This document shows, one piece after another, positions 1-5,606 of a stretch of DNA of 9,325 bases. Position 1 is the first letter of the stretch. Every line of letters starts with the position of its first letter. A model generated the notes under the pieces. The model was not told where the DNA came from, searched no databases, and saw nothing but the letters and a program-made list of their open reading frames with translations. A program made the translations under genes and the position numbers. This DNA is from JABJPE01 sp036340215 (GTDB lineage: Bacteria; Pseudomonadota; Gammaproteobacteria; Comchoanobacterales; Comchoanobacteraceae), in assembly GCA_036340215.1 (NCBI GenBank), contig JAYYZF010000028.1, positions 1-9,325 of the forward strand, in the 5' to 3' direction.

Positions 1-5
1 TTCAT
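1..5 (-). CDS. Start of next gene downstream of prfA (possibly prmC), cut by window edge
   Basis: Read on the minus strand, an ATG lies at 5..3, five bases after the prfA stop codon, and only five bases of the putative gene are in the window. The hemA-prfA-prmC order is well known in gammaproteobacteria, where PrmC (HemK) methylates the GGQ glutamine of release factors. That synteny is the only reason to suggest prmC. No protein sequence can be read here, so both the gene and its identity are inference. Confidence 0.3.
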
Positions 6-10
6 TTTAT

Positions 11-1108
11 CTAATTGATATCGCTATTAAACTGCGTTAACAAATCAGCTTGATGCTCTTGCTGTAACTTAGATATTACTTCTGTAAGATCCCCCTCAAT
101 TATCTCATTGAGTTTGTATAAGGTTAAGTTAATTCGGTGATCTGTTACTCTCGATTGTGGGAAGTTATATGTTCTTATTCTTTCAGATCTGTCCCCACTT
201 CCAACTAGCATCCTTCTTTCCTGAGATTGTTTCTGCTGCTGCTCAGCCCTCTCCTTTGCTAAAATTTTTGCCTGTAACAAGCTCATGGCTTTAGCTTTAT
301 TTTTATGCTGTGACCTCTCATCCTGACATTCGGATACTACTCCTGTTGGAATATGAGTTATTCTCACAGCAGAGTCAGTTGTATTAACGTGTTGGCCACC
401 AGCACCAGATGCTCTATATGTATCTATCTTTAAATCTGCAGGAGATATTTCGATATCTTCAATTGTATCAACCTCAGGCATAACTGCCACGGTACACGCA
501 GAAGTATGAATTCTTCCTTGAGACTCTGTGTCAGGTACCCTTTGAACTCTATGACCACCAGATTCAAACTTAAGGTGAGAATACACATCTTGGCCTAAAA
601 CCTTAATTATTACTTCCTTAAAACCTCCATGGTCCCCATCTTGGAGATTAACTATCTCAATACTCCAGTTCTTACTCTCAGCAAACCTCGCATACATTCG
701 ATATAAATCTCCGGCAAAAATAGCTGCCTCATCGCCTCCGGTACCAGCTCTTATCTCAAGAAAAATATTTCTATGATCATCAGGGTCCTCGGGTATTAAA
801 GCAAGATGGATTTGATTAATTACTTCAACTTGATCATTTTGAAGTTGCGATATTTCTTCTTCTGCCAACTGCCTAAGTTGCTCATCATCATCCTGCAATA
901 AGTTTTTTGATTCCTTTAAAGCATCCGTATTATCGGAGTAAGTATTATAAAGAGTAACTATATTCGCTAGTTTGGCATACTCTTTCGAAAGCTTTTGAAA
1001 TTGTGATTGATCAGCAATAATATCAGGATCTGACATTTGCCCTGATAATTCACTCAATCTTGCTTTCATAGATTCAAGCTTATTTATTAATGATTTTGAT
1101 ATATCCAT
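11..1108 (-). CDS. prfA: Peptide chain release factor 1
   Basis: RF1 recognises UAA and UAG stop codons in the ribosomal A site and triggers peptide release. The 365-residue product is close to the E. coli length (360). The codon-recognition motif PxT reads P192-D193-T194 within RVPDTESQGRIHTSAC, and the catalytic GGQ is at 237-239 in SGAGGQHVNTTDSAVR. An acidic, helical N-terminal domain (about 1-110) and the segment RAGTGGDEAAIF (120-131) also fit class I release factors. The frame opens further upstream at a TTG (1132), but that start lies inside hemA and adds eight residues unlike the family. I chose the ATG at 1108, four bases after the hemA stop, which suggests translational coupling; no strong Shine-Dalgarno is seen. 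The gene itself ends in TAG, an RF1-read codon. Identity is secure. Confidence 0.97.
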   Translation of the reverse strand: MDISKSLINKLESMKARLSELSGQMSDPDIIADQSQFQKLSKEYAKLANIVTLYNTYSDNTDALKESKNLLQDDDEQLRQLAEEEISQLQNDQVEVINQIHLALIPEDPDDHRNIFLEIRAGTGGDEAAIFAGDLYRMYARFAESKNWSIEIVNLQDGDHGGFKEVIIKVLGQDVYSHLKFESGGHRVQRVPDTESQGRIHTSACTVAVMPEVDTIEDIEISPADLKIDTYRASGAGGQHVNTTDSAVRITHIPTGVVSECQDERSQHKNKAKAMSLLQAKILAKERAEQQQKQSQERRMLVGSGDRSERIRTYNFPQSRVTDHRINLTLYKLNEIIEGDLTEVISKLQQEHQADLLTQFNSDIN

Positions 1109-1112
1109 GTTC

Positions 1113-2366
1113 TCATTTACCCGGTAATTCAAGAAAATCTTTTGTTAGCTTCAGTATATCGCCACGCTCAGCAACAATTGCTTTACGTATACTTAAAGTT
1201 GGTTTATGTAATATCTTATTTGTTAATTGCCTTAGTGCTAATTCAAGCACATAATTTGCATCTTTTCCATGCTTAAGTGCATTTTTAGAGCTTTCTAAAA
1301 CTTCATCACGAATATTCTCAACGTTACACCTAAAGTTTTTTAAAATTTCTAAAGACGCCATATCCTCAAATTGCTTGAAGCATTGTTTAGCCTCATGAGC
1401 GACAATTAGTTCAGCATCCTTCGCTGCTTGCTTTCTATTATTTAAACTTTTTTCAATGATATCATGTAAATTGTCGATATTATATAAATAGACATCTTCT
1501 ATATCTTTAACTTCAGGCTCAATGTTTCTGGGAACTCCTAAATCCACTAGCAGAAGAGTCTTATTTACATTACTATTGTCCTTAAAGCGTCTTTCAATCA
1601 TGCCTTTACCAATTATAGGTAAAGGTGAACTAATCGCTGAGATTATGATATCAACTTCCTGTACTTGAGAGGTTATATCAGAAAAATGTATTGGCCTTAG
1701 AGAAAACTTTTTTGCTAATTTCTCAGCATTCTCATATGTTCTATTCGCGATTATAATTTCAGCAAAATTAACGCCTATAAAATAAGTAATAATTTTAGAT
1801 ATAGTATCTCCAGCGCCTATTAGGAGAATTTTTTTATTTTTTAAATTAAAAACTGACTTAGCTAAATTTAAAATAACGTTAGCATAGCCAAGAGAATTAT
1901 TTTCGAGATCACTATCATTTCGAACCTGTTTAGCAAGAAAAAAAATCTTAGACATAACTTTGGTTAAATAATCTCCAAGTAAACTGTAGTTAGCAGCTAA
2001 GTTGAATCCCTGTCTTAATTGTCCAAAAACTTGGGTTTCACCTAGTACCATAGAGTCCAAACCAGAAGCCACACGTAATAAATGCGTGAAAGCATCTAAA
2101 CCCTGATAAATATATGCATACTTAGTCATGAGATTGAAATCTATATTTTTATATAGGGAAAACTCTTGCAAAACTCGTCTTGGGTCATCACAAGTACATA
2201 TTATTTCTAGACGATTGCATGTAGCTAATATGAAACCACCTTGAACTAAAGACATATTTACTAAATTTGATACTATATTAACTTGCTCATCGTTTGAACA
2301 TGCAAGCTGTTCTCGAAATTCAATAGATGTTTTTATATGATTGAAGCCAACAATGACCAAAGACAT
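1113..2366 (-). CDS. hemA: Glutamyl-tRNA reductase
   Basis: The enzyme reduces glutamyl-tRNA(Glu) with NADPH to glutamate-1-semialdehyde, the first committed step of C5-pathway tetrapyrrole synthesis. The 417-residue product matches the family length (E. coli 418). Visible landmarks are the N-terminal VGFNHIKTSIEFREQ, the catalytic cysteine Cys50 in ATCNRLEI, the signature GLDSMVLGETQVFGQL (about 102-117) and a Rossmann glycine motif LLIGAGDTISKI (about 180-191) for NADPH. A helical C-terminal dimerisation region follows. It is first in a minus-strand pair with prfA, and the two genes are four bases apart. The start at 2366 has only a weak GGG ribosome-binding element. C5-type haem synthesis argues against an alphaproteobacterial host, because that group normally uses ALA synthase. 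Confidence 0.97.
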   Translation of the reverse strand: MSLVIVGFNHIKTSIEFREQLACSNDEQVNIVSNLVNMSLVQGGFILATCNRLEIICTCDDPRRVLQEFSLYKNIDFNLMTKYAYIYQGLDAFTHLLRVASGLDSMVLGETQVFGQLRQGFNLAANYSLLGDYLTKVMSKIFFLAKQVRNDSDLENNSLGYANVILNLAKSVFNLKNKKILLIGAGDTISKIITYFIGVNFAEIIIANRTYENAEKLAKKFSLRPIHFSDITSQVQEVDIIISAISSPLPIIGKGMIERRFKDNSNVNKTLLLVDLGVPRNIEPEVKDIEDVYLYNIDNLHDIIEKSLNNRKQAAKDAELIVAHEAKQCFKQFEDMASLEILKNFRCNVENIRDEVLESSKNALKHGKDANYVLELALRQLTNKILHKPTLSIRKAIVAERGDILKLTKDFLELPGK

Positions 2367-2420
2367 TAGATACCCAAATAAAAAGAATAATATAACATGT
2401 TAACAATACAAAAAAAACAA

Positions 2421-2462
2421 TATTTGTTAATAATATAAAGGCTATTTAACTATTAGCAAATA
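2421..2462. repeat. 12-bp imperfect inverted repeat in hemA/lolB spacer
   Basis: The arms TATTTGTTAATA (2421-2432) and TATTAGCAAATA (2451-2462) are reverse complements at 11 of 12 positions, separated by 18 bases. In plus-strand RNA the single mismatch would be a U-G wobble, so the whole stem could pair. The centre-to-centre distance of 30 bp is close to three helical turns, as expected for a dimeric regulator binding one DNA face. It overlaps the candidate hemA promoter and lies upstream of lolB. Function is inferred from position only. Confidence 0.5.
2432..2459 (-). promoter_or_regulatory. Candidate sigma-70 promoter for hemA-prfA
   Basis: On the minus strand a -35-like TTGCTA (2459..2454) is followed after 16 bases by a -10-like TATATT (2437..2432). 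Transcription would start near 2425, leaving a leader of about 58 bases before the hemA ATG. Both boxes lie within or at the edge of the inverted repeat 2421-2462, so a protein binding there could control this promoter. AT-rich spacers produce such matches easily, so this is a prediction from consensus only. Confidence 0.4.
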
Positions 2463-2468
2463 AAAATA

Positions 2469-2497
2469 TTAGCCATTTAAAATCGCTACGCTATAAT
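2469..2497 (+). promoter_or_regulatory. Candidate sigma-70 promoter for lolB
   Basis: A perfect -10 hexamer TATAAT sits at 2492-2497, with a poor -35 (TTAGCC, 2469-2474) 17 bases upstream. With usual spacing, transcription would begin at about 2503-2505, on or beside the lolB ATG at 2504, implying little or no 5' leader. No Shine-Dalgarno sequence is present before that ATG. A more upstream promoter (TTGTTA at 2424-2429 with a weak TAACTA at 2447-2452) cannot be excluded. Confidence 0.45.
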
Positions 2498-2503
2498 AAA
2501 AAT

Positions 2504-3118
2504 ATGTATGTTTCGCATTCCCCATATCAAACTCGCAAAACTATTCTAAAAATAACTTTTTACTTAGTATTATTGTTATTTACTTCTAGCTGTACAAGAG
2601 TTGACTATAGCTGTGATGATATCCCATCCTGGAATTCTTATAAATCTGAAGTAAGTAAGATAGAAAATTTTACGCTAAAAGGTAAAATAAAAGTAAAATA
2701 TGATAAACAAATTTCCACAGCAAATTTTATACTCGAGCAAAATAAGTCTAAATTCAGCAACTTAATTATGGGGCCTTTCGGTATAACACTCGCAAATATA
2801 ACAGGGGACGACAAAAAAGAAACTCTAGTATTATCTGAAGATAACAAAAGTATAAGTCTTCGTGATTACATGCTAAAGAATTTTGGAGCAAATATTAAAC
2901 ACCAAGATCTATCCCAAATACTGAGAGCTATCCCTCTTAAATATTCATACTCTACTTATGAAAACGGCTATCCAAAATCACAAACCACAAAAGGTTTTAC
3001 TGTAAATTGGGAAAAATATAGCTGCATAAATTCTGTGTACTTACCTAAGAAAATAAATATTGCACTTACACCAAAAGCAAAAGTTACAATATTAATTCAA
3101 GATTTTGCGATAAATTAA
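2504..3118 (+). CDS. lolB: Outer-membrane lipoprotein receptor LolB
   Basis: LolB accepts lipoproteins from the periplasmic carrier LolA and inserts them into the inner leaflet of the outer membrane. The 204-residue product has a basic, hydrophobic N-terminus (about 11-29) ending in TSSC, giving a probable lipidated Cys30. This lipobox is slightly atypical, with Thr at -3. The next residue is Thr, not the Asp that retains lipoproteins in the inner membrane. The mature part fits LolB: FTLKGKIKVKY strand, then MGPFGITLANI (89-99), in which Phe92 falls at the position of E. coli Leu68, the exposed hydrophobic residue used for membrane insertion. Divergence from hemA is the usual LolB context. 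There are no other plausible starts upstream of the signal peptide. Overall similarity is modest, so the call rests on pattern plus context. Confidence 0.85.
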   Translation: MYVSHSPYQTRKTILKITFYLVLLLFTSSCTRVDYSCDDIPSWNSYKSEVSKIENFTLKGKIKVKYDKQISTANFILEQNKSKFSNLIMGPFGITLANITGDDKKETLVLSEDNKSISLRDYMLKNFGANIKHQDLSQILRAIPLKYSYSTYENGYPKSQTTKGFTVNWEKYSCINSVYLPKKINIALTPKAKVTILIQDFAIN

Positions 3119-3136
3119 AAATAAAACATTTTAACC

Positions 3137-3166
3137 TTGATTTTAAATGAAAAAAAACAGTATTCT
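3137..3166 (+). promoter_or_regulatory. Weak candidate promoter before queD
   Basis: TTGATT (3137-3142) and TATTCT (3161-3166) are separated by 18 bases. Transcription would start near 3173, downstream of the first two possible ATG starts of queD but upstream of a TTG at 3189 that has an AGGA ribosome-binding element. If real, queD would have its own promoter and a shorter N-terminus. The alternative is simple read-through from lolB, which ends 28 bases before the first queD ATG. Confidence 0.2.
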
Positions 3167-3572
3167 AATGCCAAGTTTTAGGAATTACTTGAGAATAGTA
3201 GTGTTTAGATTAAGTTATAAAAGTAGTTTTGTTGCAGCTATGAAGTTACGAGAAGTTGCAGGACCTTGCGGGAAACTGCATGGGCATACGTATGAGGTTG
3301 AAGCAACAATTAAAGGTAACGAATTAAATAAAGATGGAATGATTTATGATTATCATATCCTCCGCGACAAGATCAATAATATTATTTCAAAACTTGATCA
3401 CATCTACCTGAATGAACTTGAGTATTTTAAAAACGTGCAACCAACATCAGAAAATATTGCTAAATATATTTTTACACAACTTGATGAAGAAATACTCGAA
3501 ACCTCTATTGCAATAGAGTCAATAACAATTGTAGAAGATAGAAATGTTAGAATTAGCTACTCCGAAGATTAA
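3147..3572 (+). CDS. queD: QueD-like 6-carboxy-5,6,7,8-tetrahydropterin synthase
   Basis: QueD converts 7,8-dihydroneopterin triphosphate to 6-carboxytetrahydropterin in queuosine biosynthesis. Family landmarks are C41-GKLHGH (Cys41 as catalytic thiol, His45 and His47 as zinc ligands), DGMIYDYHILR (63-73), LDHIYLNE (83-90), QPTSENIAKYI (98-108) and Glu130 near the C-terminus. The expected first zinc ligand, the His of the F-x-A-A-H motif, is Met32 here (SFVAAMKL). The 141-residue frame has about 15 more N-terminal residues than E. coli QueD. No Shine-Dalgarno precedes the ATG at 3147 or the one at 3168. A TTG at 3189 (127 residues) follows AGGA at 3180-3183 and gives a more typical N-terminus, and a GTG at 3201 is also possible. 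Its 3' end overlaps queE by 29 bp, supporting a shared pathway. The family is firm; activity is uncertain because of Met32. Confidence 0.85.
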   Translation: MKKNSILMPSFRNYLRIVVFRLSYKSSFVAAMKLREVAGPCGKLHGHTYEVEATIKGNELNKDGMIYDYHILRDKINNIISKLDHIYLNELEYFKNVQPTSENIAKYIFTQLDEEILETSIAIESITIVEDRNVRISYSED

Positions 3573-4215
3573 AAAAGACCTATCTCTAAAAATAAATGAA
3601 ATATTTTACTCTATCCAAGGGGAGTCAAATAGCTCTGGTTACCCTACCCTATTTATCAGACTTACAGGATGCCCACTGAGATGTAATTATTGTGATACTA
3701 GTTATGCTTTTTCTGAAGGTAAGATGATGAGTATTTCTGACATTTTAGCAGCAGGACAAATATACAAACCATCATTTATTACAGTTACAGGTGGGGAACC
3801 ATTAGCCCAAAGAAATTGCTTAGAATTATTAAAATTACTCTGTGATAAGTATGAAAATGTTTCATTAGAAACAAGCGGTGCTATTTCTACTCGTGATGTT
3901 GATTGTAGAGTAAGAAAAATTATTGATATAAAAACACCAGACTCAGGTGAGGAAAAAAAGAACTACCTAAAAAATCTTAATTACCTACAAGATAAAGATG
4001 AACTTAAGTTTGTTATATGTAGTAAATCTGATTTCCTCTGGTCTGTAGACTTCCTCAAAAAATTTAATATTGACCTGTCTCAAGTAACCTTCTCACCATC
4101 ACATGAGCAAATTAATATAAAAGAATTAGCAGAGTTAATGTTAGAGTTCAACGTGAAAGTCAAACTCCAATCTCAACTACATAAAATTATTTGGGGAAAT
4201 GTGCCCGGTAAATGA
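3544..4215 (+). CDS. queE: 7-carboxy-7-deazaguanine synthase (radical SAM)
   Basis: QueE uses S-adenosylmethionine and a 4Fe-4S cluster to contract 6-carboxytetrahydropterin, the QueD product, to 7-carboxy-7-deazaguanine. The 223-residue product has the family start INEIFYSIQGES (about 17-28), the cluster motif C43-x3-C47-x2-C50 followed by DT, the SAM-binding GGEP (83-86), and IDIKTPDSGEE (127-137). It also has the C-terminal QSQLHKIIWG typical of QueE. The chosen ATG lies inside the last 29 bases of queD; no later ATG precedes the conserved start region. Adjacent queD and queE suggest co-expression. The next pathway gene, queC, is not in the window. The stop at 4215 faces the end of the cyo operon 27 bases away. 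Confidence 0.95.
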   Translation: MLELATPKIKKDLSLKINEIFYSIQGESNSSGYPTLFIRLTGCPLRCNYCDTSYAFSEGKMMSISDILAAGQIYKPSFITVTGGEPLAQRNCLELLKLLCDKYENVSLETSGAISTRDVDCRVRKIIDIKTPDSGEEKKNYLKNLNYLQDKDELKFVICSKSDFLWSVDFLKKFNIDLSQVTFSPSHEQINIKELAELMLEFNVKVKLQSQLHKIIWGNVPGK

Positions 4216-4216
4216 A

Positions 4217-4240
4217 CATAATGTTTTTATAAAAAACCGT
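4217..4240. terminator. Possible weak AT-only bidirectional terminator between queE and the cyo operon
   Basis: The 27-bp convergent spacer contains GTTTTT-ATA-AAAAAC (4223-4237), an inverted repeat that would form a short stem of almost only A-T pairs. It leaves T-runs on both strands, and a four-pair AACA-TAA-TGTT hairpin precedes the plus-strand T-run. Two operons converge here, so termination is expected. There is no GC-rich stem, so it may be inefficient or Rho-dependent termination may act instead. Confidence 0.3.
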
Positions 4241-4242
4241 CT

Positions 4243-4632
4243 CTAAGATGAATAAAGTGGAACTATAAAACCTGCGTAACATAATAAACAGCCAAGAATA
4301 AGGCCAAAGACTGCAAATAATATTGGAATAAAAGTCATATTTGACTTCATTAGCTTTACCCACATATGCACACACCAAATTCTGAAAACACCAACTAGAA
4401 ACAAAATCCAACCTATGATAGTTAAAACAGGCCAACCCTGTATAAAATCACTAGGGAAATTTATAACAATACTTCCAACTAAAACTGGTAGGACTCCTCC
4501 CAAAATAAACCCAGTTGGGTGGCCTATCATTTCTCTTGCCATTCTCTCGTAATGGCTTAAGTGGAAAAGGAAGCCTAAAGATATTACAATTGTAGTTACT
4601 CCAAAGGCCCGTGTAACAGAAAGATAATCCAT
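4243..4632 (-). CDS. Unrecognised four-helix membrane protein, last gene of cyo operon
   Basis: I do not recognise this 129-residue protein. It has four hydrophobic segments at about 7-25, 41-59, 66-87 and 99-126. A charged loop, HLSHYERMAREMIGHPTG (24-41), follows helix 1, and the basic stretch RIWCVHMWVKLMK (84-96) follows helix 3. It is not CyoE: it is far too short and has no NxxxDxxxD prenyltransferase motif. Nor does it resemble CyoD. Translation looks real: an AAGGAG ribosome-binding site lies six bases before the ATG, the best in the window. It follows cyoD by 48 bases on the same strand and no promoter stands out between them, so it is probably co-transcribed. A role as accessory subunit, assembly or haem-handling factor of the quinol oxidase is inference from position only. 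Confidence 0.85.
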   Translation of the reverse strand: MDYLSVTRAFGVTTIVISLGFLFHLSHYERMAREMIGHPTGFILGGVLPVLVGSIVINFPSDFIQGWPVLTIIGWILFLVGVFRIWCVHMWVKLMKSNMTFIPILFAVFGLILGCLLCYAGFIVPLYSS

Positions 4633-4638
4633 GTTTTA

Positions 4639-4644
4639 CTCCTT
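4639..4644 (-). promoter_or_regulatory. Strong ribosome-binding site of the fifth cyo gene
   Basis: The minus-strand sequence AAGGAG lies six bases before the ATG at 4632. Most other starts in this window have only weak elements, so this site decides the start and argues that the unrecognised membrane protein is expressed at its own rate. Confidence 0.75.
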
Positions 4645-4680
4645 TTAAATTATTCAAACATACTCTCTATATTTTAGAAA

Positions 4681-5019
4681 TTAGTGAGCCATAAAATAGT
4701 TCAAATTAGCCATAATCCAGATAGAACCACCAACTACGATAAACGTTACTATTCCAGTAAACAAAAAACTGAGGATATTTATCATTCCTTGGTTTGTAGA
4801 ACTCTTCAATCTTAAAAAACAAACAACCTGAACTAAAAATTGAATAAAAGCCGTTACAAACAAGATAACCCATAAATATGGTTTAGATGTTACCTTATGC
4901 ATAACAGCATAAAATGGTATTAAGGTTAGAATGATACAGAGTAAAAAACCTGAAAAGTAAACACTAAATGATTTACTTTGCATACCATAATCTACTGCTC
5001 TTGTTGAATTACCCATCAT
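4681..5019 (-). CDS. cyoD: Cytochrome bo ubiquinol oxidase subunit IV
   Basis: CyoD is the small membrane subunit of cytochrome bo quinol oxidase, needed for assembly and for stabilising the CuB site in E. coli. The 112-residue product (E. coli 109) has three membrane segments, with recognisable GFLLCIILTLIPFYAVM, FLVQVVCFLRLKSS and the C-terminal VGGSIWIMANLNYFMAH. The minus-strand frame is open upstream to 5244, but that part is out-of-frame cyoC sequence. The ATG at 5019 overlaps the cyoC stop as ATGA. It is followed at once by a second in-frame ATG (5016), which is better spaced (7 bases) from the GGAG at 5027..5024, so either Met may initiate. Confidence 0.95.
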   Translation of the reverse strand: MMGNSTRAVDYGMQSKSFSVYFSGFLLCIILTLIPFYAVMHKVTSKPYLWVILFVTAFIQFLVQVVCFLRLKSSTNQGMINILSFLFTGIVTFIVVGGSIWIMANLNYFMAH

Positions 5020-5606
5020 ACAGCTCCAAGCAAATAAACTATTGTAAATACGAATATCCAAACTATATCTAGAAAATTCCAGAATAAACCTAAATATGTT
5101 AAACGGCGGTGTGTTGCCTGACAAAGCCCCATTTTCAATATTTGGACTATAAGAACTAGTATCCACAATAAGCCAGCCGCAACGTGAAGACCGTGAGTTC
5201 CGACTAAAGTAAAAAAGGCTGAGGCTGCTGCACTCACATCCCACTTATAACCTAAGTGGACTAAATGGATAAACTCACTTATTTCCATGTATATAAATGC
5301 TCCCCCAAGAATCAGGGTAATAAATAGCAATATAGAAGTGGCAACTTTTTTATTTTTATAGCTCAGAATCATAGCCATACCGAAAGCGAAATTACTGAAA
5401 AGTAAAAACATTGTTTCACCCAAAACGTAATGTAAGTCAATCAGGGGAGCAAGTGCGGGCCCATATGATTGTGGCTGGTGCAAAACAACATAAGCTGCAA
5501 ATAATGAGGCAAAGAGTATACAGTCGGTCATTATATATAACCAGAACCCTAATATATCTATTGCGTCTGTATGGTGCCCATGCCCATGATGAGTATTACT
5601 TGTCAT
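5016..5606 (-). CDS. cyoC: Cytochrome bo ubiquinol oxidase subunit III
   Basis: This is the haem-copper oxidase subunit III homologue of the quinol oxidase, which packs against subunit I. The 196-residue product (E. coli 204) begins with a His-rich segment THHGHGHH and has five membrane helices, as in the bo-type proteins. It ends with FWNFLDIVWIFVFTIVYLLGAV. Conserved stretches include DILGFWLYIMTDCILFASLFAAY and FTLVGTHGLHVAAGLLW. The start overlaps the cyoB stop by four bases (ATGA), and its own stop overlaps the cyoD start in the same way, so the three proteins are probably translationally coupled. One oddity is Asn177, where E. coli CyoC and most subunit III proteins carry His in the WHF motif. 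Confidence 0.97.
   Translation of the reverse strand: MTSNTHHGHGHHTDAIDILGFWLYIMTDCILFASLFAAYVVLHQPQSYGPALAPLIDLHYVLGETMFLLFSNFAFGMAMILSYKNKKVATSILLFITLILGGAFIYMEISEFIHLVHLGYKWDVSAAASAFFTLVGTHGLHVAAGLLWILVLIVQILKMGLCQATHRRLTYLGLFWNFLDIVWIFVFTIVYLLGAV

Noticed and set aside
1109..1132. In-frame TTG start extending prfA by eight residues
   Set aside because: It lies inside hemA and adds residues not typical of RF1. The ATG at 1108, immediately after the hemA stop, fits length and coupling better.
2393..2402. Perfect palindrome TAACATGTTA upstream of hemA
   Set aside because: Ten-base palindromes are expected several times by chance in a window of this size, and no second copy or flanking symmetry supports a site.
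4187..4657. Two alternative minus-strand reading frames overlapping the fifth cyo gene (4187-4435 and 4451-4657)
   Set aside because: Neither has a ribosome-binding site or sensible composition. The frame 4243-4632 has AAGGAG and a clean membrane-protein pattern.
5020..5244. Upstream extension of the cyoD reading frame
   Set aside because: This is cyoC coding sequence read in another frame. The CyoD homology starts at the MMGNS region and the ATGA overlap fixes the start.
5582..5590. His-rich N-terminus of CyoC as a possible special metal-binding tail
   Set aside because: E. coli CyoC also has a His-rich N-terminus, so this is ordinary for the family.
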